A DNA stretch of 64,000 bases from positions 1-64,000 of the forward strand of contig NZ_JAJSEC010000010.1 in assembly GCF_021272185.1 (NCBI RefSeq), in the 5' to 3' direction. A program made the position numbers and the translations under genes. The notes under the pieces were generated by a model. It did not search any database, had not been told where the DNA came from, and saw nothing but the letters and a program-made list of their open reading frames with translations. Shown one piece after another: positions 19,582-28,488 of this stretch (position 1 is its first letter; each line of letters starts with the position of its first letter). Origin of the DNA: Roseivivax sp. GX 12232 (GTDB lineage: Bacteria; Pseudomonadota; Alphaproteobacteria; Rhodobacterales; Rhodobacteraceae).

Positions 19582-20538
19582 CTACTTCCCGATCATCTCC
19601 GCCTGCCGCACGATCACCTCGGCCTGCTTGATCGAGGCGATGTCGACCAGCCGCCCCTTGTAGACCGTCGCGCCTTCGCCGCGGGCCTTGGCGGCCTCCA
19701 TGGCCTCGAGGATCTCGCGGGCCTCGCCGATGGCCTCGGCGGTCGGGGTGAAGACCTCGTTGGACAGCGCCACCTGCTTGGGGTGGATCGCCCATTTCCC
19801 GACCATGCCCAGGGTGGCCGAGCGGCGCGCCTGGGCGCGGAAGCCTTCCTCGTCGGAGAAATCGCCGAAGGGCCCGTCGACCGGCAGCACGCCGTGGGTG
19901 CGGCAGGCGGCGACGATATTGGCCTGGGCCCAGTGCCAGGGATCGGCCCAGTAGTTCTGCCCCTCGCGGCGCATGTAGTAGCCTTCCTGGGTGCCGCCGA
20001 TGCCGGTGGTGGCCATGCCCATGGAGGCCGCGAAATCCGCCGCGCCGAGGCTCATGGCCTGCAGACGGGGCGAGCCCGCGGCGATCTCCTCGACATGGGC
20101 GATGCCGGCGGCCGATTCGATGATCACCTCGAAGCCGAGCCGCCGCCCGCGTCCCGCGGCGGCCTCGGCGGCGGTCACCAGCGCGTCGACGGCGTAGAGA
20201 TCGCCGGCCGTGCCGACCTTGGGGATCATGATCAGGTCGAGCCGGTCGGGCGCCTCCTCGACCAGGGCCAGCACGTCGCGATACCAATAGGGCGTGTCGA
20301 GCCCGTTGATCCGCACGGAAAGGGTCTTCTCGCCCCAGTCGATGTCGCCGATCGCCTGCACGACGTTCTTCCGGGCCTCGGTCTTGTCGTCGGGGGCGAC
20401 GGAATCCTCGAGGTCGAGGTTGATGACATCGGCTTCCGAGGCCGCCATCTTCTCGAAGATCGCGGGCCGCGAGCCGGGGCCGAAGAGCTGGCAGCGGTTG
20501 AGCCGGGCGACGGGCGCGGGTTGGATGCGGAACGACAT
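19582..20538 (-). CDS. mcl1: L-malyl-CoA/beta-methylmalyl-CoA lyase
   Basis: CitE-like lyase that cleaves beta-methylmalyl-CoA to glyoxylate and propionyl-CoA and forms or cleaves L-malyl-CoA, central to the ethylmalonyl-CoA pathway of acetate assimilation. The 318-residue product has the length and sequence pattern I recall for Rhodobacter Mcl1: MSFRIQPAPVARLNRCQLFG, INLDLEDSVAPDDK, EVIIESAAGIAHVEE and GMVGKWAIHPKQVALSNEVF. It is divergent from dgcN with a 237-base promoter region. Its presence suggests use of this pathway instead of isocitrate lyase. Confidence 0.92.
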   Translation of the reverse strand: MSFRIQPAPVARLNRCQLFGPGSRPAIFEKMAASEADVINLDLEDSVAPDDKTEARKNVVQAIGDIDWGEKTLSVRINGLDTPYWYRDVLALVEEAPDRLDLIMIPKVGTAGDLYAVDALVTAAEAAAGRGRRLGFEVIIESAAGIAHVEEIAAGSPRLQAMSLGAADFAASMGMATTGIGGTQEGYYMRREGQNYWADPWHWAQANIVAACRTHGVLPVDGPFGDFSDEEGFRAQARRSATLGMVGKWAIHPKQVALSNEVFTPTAEAIGEAREILEAMEAAKARGEGATVYKGRLVDIASIKQAEVIVRQAEMIGK

Positions 20539-20604
20539 GGGGCCTCCACCGTGGTAAGGAAATTACATATGCGTCAGTATTTGCGATATTATCTTGCGAG
20601 CACT

Positions 20605-20625
20605 TCTGCAACCGGATTTTGCAGG
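20605..20625. promoter_or_regulatory. Candidate acyl-CoA-regulator site between mcl1 and dgcN
   Basis: Two imperfect TTTGCAAA-like half-sites, TCTGCAAC (20605-20612) and TTTGCAGG (20618-20625), 5 bases apart. ScfR-family regulators (PccR, RamB) of short-chain acyl-CoA metabolism bind paired TTTGCAAA half-sites. The match is partial, so this is a weak inference. Confidence 0.25.
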
Positions 20626-20775
20626 CGCAGAAACCGCGCGGCGTCACGCAAGATCGTCCCGGCATCTCTGGACAAGCCGGGACAATCCCCCGATCCCACC
20701 GGGGATTTCGCGCAGAATTCCGCAAGACATTCCGCGCCGCTCCGCTAGGTTTGGCGCTAAGAACAGGAGAGAGTG

Positions 20776-21777
20776 ATGATCGAGACACCCTATCTGCTTT
20801 TCCTCGGCGATGCGCCCGATCCGCTGGCGGCCAAGGTCGCCCAGGGCATCAAGGACTGGCGGCCCGAGAATTGCGTCGGCCAGCTGCGCCTCGAGGGCTG
20901 CCAGGCGGATATGGGGCTCACCGACATGACGCTCGAGGAGGCCCGCGCCGCCGGCGCCAAGACGCTGGTGATCGGCGTGGCCAACCGCGGCGGGGTGATT
21001 TCCCAGGCCTGGAAAGAGGTGCTGCTGGCCGCGCTCGATGCTGGCTTCGACATCGCCAGCGGGCTGCACAACCTGCTGCACGACGAGGCGGACCTCGCGG
21101 CCCGCGCCGAAGAGCGCGGCCGCGCGCTGCACGACGTGCGGGTGCCCGAGGTGCAATACCCGATCGCCGACGGCAAGAAGCGCCAGGGCAAGCGGGTGCT
21201 GGCCGTGGGCACCGATTGCTCGATCGGCAAGATGTACACCGCGCTGGCGCTGGACGCCGAGATGAAGAAGCAGGGCATGAAGTCCTCCTTCCGGGCGACC
21301 GGCCAGACCGGCATCCTGATCACCGGCGAGGGCGTGCCGCTCGACGCGGTGGTGGCCGACTTCATGGCCGGGGCGGTGGAATGGCTGACGCCCGACAACG
21401 ACCCGGACCACTGGGACGTGATCGAAGGGCAGGGCAGCCTCTACCACGTCTCCTACTCGGGCGTGACCATGGCGCTCATTCACGGTGGCCAGCCGGATGC
21501 GCTGATCCTCTGCCACGAGCCGACCCGCACCCATATGCGCGGGCTGCCCGACTACAGCCTGCCGAGCCTCGAGGAGCTGCGCGAGCTGTCCCTGACGCTG
21601 GCTCGGGTGGCGAACCCGGCCTGCCAGGTGGTGGGCATCTCGGTGAACACCAAGGCGCTCTCGGACGAGGAAGCCGACAGCTACCTGGCCGGCCTCGAAG
21701 AGCGGCTGGGCCTGCCGGCGGTCGATCCCTACCGCCACGGCGCGGGCAAGCTGGTCGCGGCGCTGGCCAAGGTCTGA
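20776..21777 (+). CDS. dgcN: DgcN-like N-acetyltransferase (DUF1611), D-glutamate catabolism
   Basis: DUF1611 proteins include DgcN, the N-acetyltransferase that acts on D-glutamate before racemisation by DgcA. The 333-residue protein has the N-terminal Rossmann-like part and a P-loop-like GTDCSIGKMYTALAL (about 145-159). A GTG at 20773 is in frame, but AGGAGA at 20765-20770 is better spaced for ATG 20776. It is followed by dgcA (85-base gap with a hairpin) and an aminotransferase gene, which supports the D-glutamate assignment. DUF1611 alone would be less specific. Confidence 0.8.
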   Translation: MIETPYLLFLGDAPDPLAAKVAQGIKDWRPENCVGQLRLEGCQADMGLTDMTLEEARAAGAKTLVIGVANRGGVISQAWKEVLLAALDAGFDIASGLHNLLHDEADLAARAEERGRALHDVRVPEVQYPIADGKKRQGKRVLAVGTDCSIGKMYTALALDAEMKKQGMKSSFRATGQTGILITGEGVPLDAVVADFMAGAVEWLTPDNDPDHWDVIEGQGSLYHVSYSGVTMALIHGGQPDALILCHEPTRTHMRGLPDYSLPSLEELRELSLTLARVANPACQVVGISVNTKALSDEEADSYLAGLEERLGLPAVDPYRHGAGKLVAALAKV

Positions 21778-21789
21778 GCCGCGCGCAGC

Positions 21790-21813
21790 CCGGGCGCCCT
21801 GCGCGGCGCCCGG
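21790..21813 (+). other. Intercistronic hairpin dgcN-dgcA
   Basis: Perfect 9-bp stem (CCGGGCGCC at 21790-21798, GGCGCCCGG at 21805-21813), 6-base loop, no T-run. It is likely to affect mRNA stability or processing rather than stop transcription. Confidence 0.4.
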
Positions 21814-21862
21814 ATGCCGCATCGGACAAGGGTATTCAGCCAGGATCGAACAGGGGGTCGAG

Positions 21863-22828
21863 ATGACCATCGAAGTGACGCGCGACGTCTTCCGCCTCGC
21901 CGAGGCCTTCACCATCAGCCGGGGCTCGCGCACCGAGGCCAAGGTGCTGACCGTCCGGGTCACCCGCGACGGCGTAACCGGGCAGGGCGAATGCGTGCCC
22001 TATGCGCGCTACGGCGAAACGCTCGACAGCGTGACATCCGAGATCGAGGGGCTCGACCCCAGGATCAGCCGCGCCGCGCTGCAGGAGGCGCTGCCCGCGG
22101 GTGCCGCGCGCAACGCGGTCGATTGCGCGCTCTGGGACCTCGAGGCCAAGGCTGCCGGCAAACGCGTCTGGGAGCTCGCGGCCCTCGCCGCCCCGGGCCC
22201 CGAGATCACCGCCTACACGCTGTCGCTCGACACGCCCGAGAAGATGGAGGCCTCGGCCCGCAAACACGGCCACCGCCCGCTTCTGAAGATCAAGCTCGGC
22301 ACGCCCGACGACATGGCCCGGCTCGAGGCCGTGCGGCGCGGCGCCCCCGAGGCGCGGATCATCGTCGACGCCAACGAGGGCTGGACCGCCGAGGTCTATT
22401 CCGAACTGGCCCCGCATCTGGCCCGGCTGGGCGTCGCGCTGGTCGAACAGCCGCTGCCCGCGGGCGAGGACGAGGCGCTGATCGGGCTCGACCGCCCGGT
22501 GCCGCTCTGCGCCGACGAAAGCTGCCACGACCGCGCCTCGCTGCCCGAGCTAGAGGGCAAATACGACGTGGTGAACATCAAGCTCGATAAGACCGGCGGG
22601 CTGACCGAGGCCCTGGCCCTGCGCGAGGACGCCCGGGCGCGCGGCTACGGCGTGATGGTCGGCTGCATGGTCGGCTCGAGCCTCGCCATGGCGCCCGCGA
22701 CGCTGGTCGCCCAGGGCGCGCAGGTGACCGATCTTGACGGCCCCCTGCTTCTGGCCGAAGACCGCGACACGCCGCTGCGCTTCGACGCCGCGGGCGTGCA
22801 CCCGCCCGAGGCGGCGCTCTGGGGCTGA
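21863..22828 (+). CDS. dgcA: N-acetyl-D-glutamate racemase DgcA (enolase superfamily)
   Basis: Enolase-superfamily enzyme of the dipeptide-epimerase/muconate-lactonizing type. The 321-residue protein shows the KxK acid/base motif (Lys142, Lys144), metal ligands Asp169 (VDANEGW), Glu195 (VEQPLP) and Asp218 (ADES), and the second catalytic Lys240 (IKLDKTGG). Next to dgcN, the most likely reaction is N-acetyl-D-glutamate to N-acetyl-L-glutamate. Taken alone it could be an L-Ala-D/L-Glu epimerase. Confidence 0.82.
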   Translation: MTIEVTRDVFRLAEAFTISRGSRTEAKVLTVRVTRDGVTGQGECVPYARYGETLDSVTSEIEGLDPRISRAALQEALPAGAARNAVDCALWDLEAKAAGKRVWELAALAAPGPEITAYTLSLDTPEKMEASARKHGHRPLLKIKLGTPDDMARLEAVRRGAPEARIIVDANEGWTAEVYSELAPHLARLGVALVEQPLPAGEDEALIGLDRPVPLCADESCHDRASLPELEGKYDVVNIKLDKTGGLTEALALREDARARGYGVMVGCMVGSSLAMAPATLVAQGAQVTDLDGPLLLAEDRDTPLRFDAAGVHPPEAALWG

Positions 22829-22862
22829 GCGCGGCCGCCGCATCGATCAAGGAGAGACCCGC

Positions 22863-23726
22863 ATGACCCGCACCGTCTACGTGAACGGCGACTACCTGCC
22901 CGAGACCGAGGCCAAGGTCTCGATCTTCGACCGGGCCTTCCTGATGGCCGATGGCGTCTACGAGGTGACCAGCGTGCTCGACGGCAAGCTCATCGACTTC
23001 CCGGGCCACGCCAAGCGGCTGGAGCGGTCGCTCTCCGAGCTGGACATGCCGAACCCGGTGACCACCGAGGAGCTGCTGGAGATCCACCGCGAGCTGGTGG
23101 CCCGGAACGGCATCGAGGAGGGGCTGGTCTACCTGCAGATCACCCGCGGCGCGCCCGCCGATCGCGACTTCGCCTTCCCCGACCCCGAGACCACGCCGCC
23201 GACCATCGTGCTGTTTACCCAGAACAAGCCGGGGCTGGCCGCGAGCCCGGTGGCTGAAAAGGGCATCAAGGTCATCTCCATCGAGGACCAGCGCTGGGGC
23301 CGCCGCGACATCAAGACGGTGCAGCTTCTCTACCCCTCGATGGGCAAGATGATGGCCAAGAAGGCCGGGGCGGATGACGCCTGGATGGTCGAGGACGGCT
23401 TCGTCACCGAGGGCACCTCGAACAACGCCTATATCGTCAAGGGCAACACCATCGTGACCCGGGCGCTGTCGAACGACATCCTGCACGGGATCACCCGCGC
23501 CGCCGTGCTGCGCTTCGCCGAAGAGGCGCAGATGCAGGTCGAGGAGCGGAACTACTCCATCGAGGAGGCCAAGACCGCCGACGAGGCCTTCATCACCTCG
23601 GCCTCGACCTTCGTGATGCCGGTGGTCGAGATCGACGGCGCCCCGGTCGGCGCGGGCACGCCGGGCCCCAAGGCCCGCCGCCTGCGCGAGATCTACCTCG
23701 AGGAAAGCCGCAAGGCCGCGGTCTGA
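22863..23726 (+). CDS. dat: D-amino acid aminotransferase (PLP fold type IV)
   Basis: Class IV aminotransferase of 287 residues, predicted to move the amino group of D-alanine or D-aspartate to 2-oxoglutarate, giving D-glutamate. The N-terminal VYVNGDYLPETEAKVSIFDR pattern, Lys151 as probable PLP lysine (RRDIKTVQLL), and GFVTEGTSNNAYIV are typical. AAGGAGAG precedes the ATG. It lies directly after dgcN-dgcA, so the three could form a route from D-amino acids to L-glutamate. Its stop is one base from the convergent DUF5671 gene. Confidence 0.85.
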   Translation: MTRTVYVNGDYLPETEAKVSIFDRAFLMADGVYEVTSVLDGKLIDFPGHAKRLERSLSELDMPNPVTTEELLEIHRELVARNGIEEGLVYLQITRGAPADRDFAFPDPETTPPTIVLFTQNKPGLAASPVAEKGIKVISIEDQRWGRRDIKTVQLLYPSMGKMMAKKAGADDAWMVEDGFVTEGTSNNAYIVKGNTIVTRALSNDILHGITRAAVLRFAEEAQMQVEERNYSIEEAKTADEAFITSASTFVMPVVEIDGAPVGAGTPGPKARRLREIYLEESRKAAV

Positions 23727-23727
23727 T

Positions 23728-24759
23728 CTAGCCCGCCCCGAGGTCGACCTGCTGGTAAAGGCAGCCGGTCTCGGGGTCGAAGCTGCCGGCCCGGCCGCTC
23801 AGCCGCTCGGGCAGTTCGAACTCCGCGCAGAGCCGGTATTCGCCGGGGTTCAAGACCTCGTAGCGGTAGGGCGCCTCGGTGAAGGGATCGCTGCGGCGGA
23901 TGTCGTAGTGGCAGCTCTCGCCGGGGGACAGGTCCTCGGGCAGGGTGTCGCCGCCGGTCGCTGCCTTGCAGGCCACCAGGCTCGTCAGCCCCAAAAGGTC
24001 CGAGAATCGCGCCTCGTCGCGGGCCTCGGCGCGGCCCTGGCCGGGGCCGCCGACCTGCCAGAAGGCCGAGGCCACCAGGAGCAGCGCCAGTCCACCTATG
24101 CCCGCGACCGCCAGCCGGTCCGGGGCCGGGCGGCGCGCCTCGGCCATGAGCCCGCGGATGTAGAGAAAGACCAGCCCCGCCGCGAGCGCCACCAGAAGCG
24201 CCTTGGCCAGGAAGCGCGGCGTCAGCTCCCCGGAAAGGAAGGCGTAAAGCACCGCCACCGCATCGCCGATCAGCGCCGCGGCGGCCAGAAGCAGCAGCAC
24301 ATGCCCGAGCCAGGCGCGGCTGCGCGAGCGCGCCCCCGCGGGATCGCCCTGCCGGTTGGTGACCATGCGCCGGTCGAGCAGCAGGAACAGCGGCACGAAG
24401 ATCACCAGGTTGGCGATGGCCCACCGCATGGTGCCGCTGAAGCCGCCGTAGCGCGGCGCATCGGCGGGGTCGGGAAACCAGCGCCCGATCAGCGAAAAGC
24501 CCAGCGTGACGAGATAGCCGATGCTGACGCCCAGCGAGAGGAACATCAGCGCGTAAAGGAACGCCTCGCGCGCGCCGAGCGCCGGGCCCGGACGCGGCAC
24601 GGGCTGGCCTTCGGGCCCCTCGGCCCAGGCCTCCAGCGCGGCGCGTGTCTCGGCCTCGGACCAGCCGGCGCCGGTCAGCGCGCGGGTGATCTCGGCCCGC
24701 GATGTGCCGCGGGCCAGCGCCTCGCGCACGTAGTCGTCGCGCCGGACCTCGGGGCGCAT
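23728..24759 (-). CDS. DUF5671 membrane protein
   Basis: The 343-residue inner-membrane protein has a soluble N-terminus resembling a short helical repeat (DDYVREALARGTSRAEITRAL), followed by a DUF5671-like membrane part starting at FLYALMFLSLGVSIGYLV and about five hydrophobic segments. The C-terminal 90 residues are soluble with three cysteines. Function is unknown. It is 3 bases downstream of the DUF1244 gene, so probably co-transcribed, and converges on dat with a one-base gap. Confidence 0.65.
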   Translation of the reverse strand: MRPEVRRDDYVREALARGTSRAEITRALTGAGWSEAETRAALEAWAEGPEGQPVPRPGPALGAREAFLYALMFLSLGVSIGYLVTLGFSLIGRWFPDPADAPRYGGFSGTMRWAIANLVIFVPLFLLLDRRMVTNRQGDPAGARSRSRAWLGHVLLLLAAAALIGDAVAVLYAFLSGELTPRFLAKALLVALAAGLVFLYIRGLMAEARRPAPDRLAVAGIGGLALLLVASAFWQVGGPGQGRAEARDEARFSDLLGLTSLVACKAATGGDTLPEDLSPGESCHYDIRRSDPFTEAPYRYEVLNPGEYRLCAEFELPERLSGRAGSFDPETGCLYQQVDLGAG

Positions 24760-24762
24760 GGC

Positions 24763-25077
24763 CTAGCCCTTCTTGCCGACGTTCTGGTCGAAGGCGGTTT
24801 GGAAGGCCTCTTGTTTCCCGGGCGCGGCCTCGGTCTGGTAGTTGGCCTTCCACTCGGCCATGGTCATGCCGTAGAAAATCTCGCGCGCCTCGTCCTTCTG
24901 CATCTCGATGCCGCGTTCATTGGCGGCCTCCTGGTACCAGCGCGACAGGCAGTTCCGGCAGAAGCCCGCGAGGTTCATCATGTCGATGTTCTGGACGTCG
25001 GTGCGCTCTTCCATCAGGTGCTGGCGCAACCGGCGGAACGCGGCGGCTTCAAGCTCGGTGCGGGTTGTATCGTCCAT
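24763..25077 (-). CDS. DUF1244 domain protein
   Basis: Small cytosolic protein of 104 residues in the DUF1244 family (PF06844), common in alpha- and gammaproteobacteria and of unknown function. The conserved block NLAGFCRNCLSRWYQEAANE (two cysteines, about 36-55) and IFYGMTMAEWKANYQT are visible. GGAGG lies just upstream on the minus strand. It is followed closely by the DUF5671 gene. Confidence 0.85.
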   Translation of the reverse strand: MDDTTRTELEAAAFRRLRQHLMEERTDVQNIDMMNLAGFCRNCLSRWYQEAANERGIEMQKDEAREIFYGMTMAEWKANYQTEAAPGKQEAFQTAFDQNVGKKG

Positions 25078-25303
25078 CGCGGCCTCCTACTGACGCTTTG
25101 GTCATAGGTCGGATGTTTTGGGCATCGGCGCAAGGGGCGGGTCATGCCGCTGTCGCAGTGCCCTGCGAGAGGCAGGGCAGGGCCCCGCCGGGCTTGCATC
25201 CGGCGCCCGGCTTCGGTTGGAGTTGAGGCGCGAGACGAGATGCGTCATAAGCGCGGTGACTGATAGCGGTAACGGCGCGAAGCGCGGACAGGAGCAGGAC
25301 GAT

Positions 25304-26749
25304 ATGAGACGGATGCGTAACGTGAAGATCGTGGCCACGCTGGGCCCGGCCTCTTCGACCTACGAGATGATCCGCGCGCTGCACGAGGCGGGGGCGGATG
25401 TCTTCCGGCTTAACATGAGCCACGGCACCCACGAGGAAATCGCCGAGCGGCACGCGATCATCCGCCAGGTCGAGGAAGACCTCGGCACCACCATCGGCAT
25501 TCTGGCCGACCTGCAGGGCCCGAAGCTGCGCGTCGGCGCCTTCGCCAACGGCGAGGAGGAGCTCGAGGAAGGCCAGTCCTTCCGGCTCGACCTCGACAGC
25601 GCCAAGGGTGACGCTAAGCGCGTGACCCTGCCGCATCCCGAGATCTTCCAGGCGCTCGAGCCCGGCGCCTCGCTGCTGGTCAACGACGGCAAGATCCGCC
25701 TCAAGGTCGAGGCCTGCGGCAAGGATTTCGCCGATTGCACCGTGGTGGTCGGCGGGACCATCTCGAATCGCAAGGGCGTGAATGTGCCCGACGTGGTTCT
25801 GCCGCTCGCGGCGCTCTCCGAGAAGGACCGCACCGACCTGGAGTTCGTGGCCGACCTCGGCGTCGAATGGCTGGCGCTCTCCTTCGTGCAGCGCGCCGCC
25901 GACGTGGAAGAGGCGCGCCGGCTCGCCAAGGGCCGCGCCGCGATCCTGTCGAAGATCGAGAAGCCCGCGGCCGTGAAGGCCTTCGACGAGATCCTCTATG
26001 CCTCCGACGGCATCATGGTCGCGCGCGGCGACCTGGGCGTCGAACTGCCGGTGCAGAACGTGCCGCCGATCCAGAAGCGCCTGATCCGCAAGTGCCGCGC
26101 CGCGGCCAAGCCGGTGATCGTCGCGACGCAGATGCTCGAATCGATGATCGAGAGCCCGATGCCGACCCGCGCCGAGGTCTCGGACGTGGCCACCGCGATC
26201 TACGAGGGCTCGGACGCGATCATGCTCTCGGCGGAATCGGCGGCGGGCGACTACCCGATCGAAGCGGTGACGACGATGAACAACGTCGCCTGCGAGGTCG
26301 AGAGCGACCCGACCTACACCGAGATCATCGAGGCCTCGCGCCTCGCCGACAAGCGCAGCGTGGCCGATGGCATCGTCGCCGCCGCCCGCGAGATCGCGGA
26401 GAGCGCCAAGGTCAAGGCGATCTGCTGCTACACCCAGTCGGGCACCACGGCGCTCCTGGTGGCGCGCGAACGCCCGCGGGTGCCGATCCTGGCGCTGTCC
26501 TCCTCGAAGTCGACGGCGCGGCGGCTGGCGCTGACCTGGGGCACCAAATGCGTGACCATCGGCCCGCTCGACCGGTTCAAATCGGCGGTGGTCGATGCCG
26601 CCAAGGCGGCGCGCGAGCTGGAATATGCCACCACCGAGGATCTGATCGTGGTGACCGCCGGGGTGCCCTTCAACACCACCGGCACCACCAACATCCTGCG
26701 CGTGGCGCCCTGCGACGAACGTTTGATCTACGCCACCGACCCGGAATAA
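25304..26749 (+). CDS. pyk: Pyruvate kinase
   Basis: Transfers phosphate from phosphoenolpyruvate to ADP at the end of lower glycolysis. The 481-residue product has VKIVATLGPASS at the start, RLNMSHGTHEE, the active-site block ILSKIEKPAAVKAFDEIL (about 209-226), ARGDLGVELP, and TQMLESMIESPMPTRAEVSD. The frame is open upstream, but ATG 25304 after GGAGCAGGA gives the family N-terminus; ATG 25313 is an alternative. The gene stands alone, followed by a small membrane protein gene. Confidence 0.96.
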   Translation: MRRMRNVKIVATLGPASSTYEMIRALHEAGADVFRLNMSHGTHEEIAERHAIIRQVEEDLGTTIGILADLQGPKLRVGAFANGEEELEEGQSFRLDLDSAKGDAKRVTLPHPEIFQALEPGASLLVNDGKIRLKVEACGKDFADCTVVVGGTISNRKGVNVPDVVLPLAALSEKDRTDLEFVADLGVEWLALSFVQRAADVEEARRLAKGRAAILSKIEKPAAVKAFDEILYASDGIMVARGDLGVELPVQNVPPIQKRLIRKCRAAAKPVIVATQMLESMIESPMPTRAEVSDVATAIYEGSDAIMLSAESAAGDYPIEAVTTMNNVACEVESDPTYTEIIEASRLADKRSVADGIVAAAREIAESAKVKAICCYTQSGTTALLVARERPRVPILALSSSKSTARRLALTWGTKCVTIGPLDRFKSAVVDAAKAARELEYATTEDLIVVTAGVPFNTTGTTNILRVAPCDERLIYATDPE

Positions 26750-26783
26750 CCTGTGTCCCGGTAAGCAGGACGGGGGCAGGGCG

Positions 26784-27005
26784 ATGACGCCGGATATCGC
26801 GCTGGCGCTGGGGGTCTTTTTCCTGGCGCTGGCGATCACCTCGGGGCTGGCCGCCCTGAGCGAGGGGCGGCGTCCCTACGTGGCGCTCCTCCTGCTGATC
26901 GGCGCGGGGGCCGCGGGGGTGCACGCCTGGCAGGCGACCGAGGGCGGGCTGGTCCTGGCCGATGTGCCCATGGCCTTTTACCGCATCATCGCCAGCCTGC
27001 GCTGA
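26784..27005 (+). CDS. Small membrane protein of unknown function
   Basis: A 73-residue protein with two hydrophobic segments (about 4-24 and 32-48) separated by a charged loop SEGRRPYV, and a short C-terminus. It is not recognised as a named family. It lies 34 bases after pyk with GGGGGCAGGGCG before the ATG, so it may be co-transcribed with pyk. Codon use and GC content match the neighbours, supporting a real gene. Confidence 0.6.
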   Translation: MTPDIALALGVFFLALAITSGLAALSEGRRPYVALLLLIGAGAAGVHAWQATEGGLVLADVPMAFYRIIASLR

Positions 27006-27022
27006 TCGCTCTCACCGAAGAC

Positions 27023-27051
27023 TTGCAATCGCATCGGACCGCTTGTAAGGG
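27023..27051 (+). promoter_or_regulatory. Candidate promoter for rpmI-rplT
   Basis: TTGCAA (27023-27028), 17-bp spacer, TAAGGG (27046-27051), 78 bases before rpmI. The -10 keeps only the first two consensus bases. infC is not upstream, so a separate promoter is expected. Confidence 0.4.
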
Positions 27052-27129
27052 GGCGGCTCTGACGTCGCGCGGCCGGCCAGGTGGCATTGCCGAGTTGCGT
27101 GGAACGACGCTCAAGCCAAGGAGATGGAA

Positions 27130-27330
27130 ATGCCCAAGATGAAGACCAAGTCGAGCGCCAAGAAGCGCTTCAAGATCTCGGCCCGCGGCAAGGTGATCGC
27201 GGCTCAGGCCGGGAAACGCCACGGCATGATCAAACGCACGAACAAGTTCATCCGCGACGCGCGCGGCACGACGACCCTGTCGGAGCCCGACGCAAAGATC
27301 ATCAAGGGCTATATGCCCTACGATCGCTGA
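27130..27330 (+). CDS. rpmI: 50S ribosomal protein L35
   Basis: L35 (bL35) is a small basic 50S protein. The 66-residue product [20 protein letters not shown] has the family length. An ATG two codons earlier (27124) directly abuts AAGGAG (27118-27123), so the ATG at 27130, 6 bases from that site, is chosen. It precedes rplT by 28 bases, the usual rpmI-rplT pair, here without infC. Confidence 0.95.
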   Translation: MPKMKTKSSAKKRFKISARGKVIAAQAGKRHGMIKRTNKFIRDARGTTTLSEPDAKIIKGYMPYDR

Positions 27331-27358
27331 TCCCACGGATACGAGAAGGAGCTAGATC

Positions 27359-27724
27359 ATGTCTCGAGTCAAAGGTGGGACCACGACCCACGCCCGTCAC
27401 AAGAAGATCACCAAGGCAGCCAAGGGTTACTACGGCCGCCGCAAGAACACCTTCAAGGTCGCCACGCAGGCGGTCGACAAGGCGAACCAATACGCCACGC
27501 GCGACCGCAAGAACCGCAAGCGCAATTTCCGGGCGCTGTGGATCCAGCGGATCAACGCCGCGGTGCGTGCGCATGACGAATCGCTGACCTACTCGCGCTT
27601 CGTGAACGGCCTGTCGAAGGCCGGCATCGAGGTCGACCGCAAGGTGCTCGCCGATCTCGCCGTGCACGAGCCCGAAGCCTTCGGCGCGATCGTCGACAAG
27701 GCGAAGGGCGCGCTGGCCGCATAA
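27359..27724 (+). CDS. rplT: 50S ribosomal protein L20
   Basis: L20 (bL20) is needed for early 50S assembly and represses its own operon in several bacteria. The 121-residue product has [20 protein letters not shown] (about 14-33) and the conserved [26 protein letters not shown] precedes the ATG. A strong terminator follows. Confidence 0.97.
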   Translation: MSRVKGGTTTHARHKKITKAAKGYYGRRKNTFKVATQAVDKANQYATRDRKNRKRNFRALWIQRINAAVRAHDESLTYSRFVNGLSKAGIEVDRKVLADLAVHEPEAFGAIVDKAKGALAA

Positions 27725-27750
27725 GCGCCGGACGCTGATCGCAGATCATC

Positions 27751-27788
27751 GAAAGCCGCTCCCTCCGGGGGGCGGCTTTTTTCTTTGG
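27751..27788 (+). terminator. Rho-independent terminator after rplT
   Basis: Stem AAAGCCGC (27752-27759) with GCGGCTTT (27772-27779) and additional pairing in the loop, followed by TTTTCTTT. Confidence 0.88.
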
Positions 27789-27822
27789 GGGATGCCGGGC
27801 GGTGTCGGCCCGCCGGGCGGCC

Positions 27823-28488
27823 TCACCGCAGCGCCGGGTCGGCGGCGCGCAGAGCCTCGGCCAGATGCGCGGCGATCCGGGCGGAGCCCTGGGGCGAGGG
27901 GTGCAGCCGGTCCGGCGCGAATAGCTCGGCGCGCTCAGGCGGCATGACCGCGCCCATGTCGGCCAGGACCACGCCCGGATCGGCCTCCGCCATGGCGGTG
28001 AGCCGCTCGGCGAGAACGTCGTAGGGTCGGCGGCAGATCGTGCCGGCGTAGATCGGCGAGGTGTAATAATCCGCCCAGAGGACGCGCGCGCCCTTGGCCC
28101 TCTGCGCCGCGACCAGCTCGGCGATGGCGCCGGAGCGACCGTCGGGCGACAGGAGCCGGTCGAGCACCGCGCCGCAGTCGTTGCAGCCGCAGTCCCCGCG
28201 CAGGTCGTTGCCGCCGCCGTCGAGCACCACCCAGGTGGGCGAGACGCCGGTGAGCTGGTTGGGGATGCTGAGCGCCCCGCGCGCGCGGGTGACGCGGGCG
28301 AGCGGCAGGGAGACGTCGCCCACCGGCCGGCCGAGCCGGGCTTTGAGGCCATCGGCGACCGAGGCGCCCTCGATCCGGTTCCAGGCCATGATGGAATCGC
28401 CCGCGACGACGATCTCGGCGCCGGGCGGCACGCCGCGCCCGCAGGCGCTGGCCAGGCAGAGGAGGGCGGCGATCAGGAGCGGGCGCAT
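27823..28488 (-). CDS. SGNH/GDSL-hydrolase family lipoprotein
   Basis: Predicted exported esterase or acyl hydrolase of 221 residues. The N-terminus MRPLLIAALLCLASACGRG is a signal peptide with a probable lipobox ending in Cys16. SGNH blocks are visible: GDSIMAWN (nucleophile Ser), GGGNDL (oxyanion Asn) and DRLHPSPQG near the end (Asp and His). The frame extends 15 codons upstream, but GGAGG and the signal peptide set the start at 28488. The substrate is unknown. It is convergent to rplT. Confidence 0.75.
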   Translation of the reverse strand: MRPLLIAALLCLASACGRGVPPGAEIVVAGDSIMAWNRIEGASVADGLKARLGRPVGDVSLPLARVTRARGALSIPNQLTGVSPTWVVLDGGGNDLRGDCGCNDCGAVLDRLLSPDGRSGAIAELVAAQRAKGARVLWADYYTSPIYAGTICRRPYDVLAERLTAMAEADPGVVLADMGAVMPPERAELFAPDRLHPSPQGSARIAAHLAEALRAADPALR

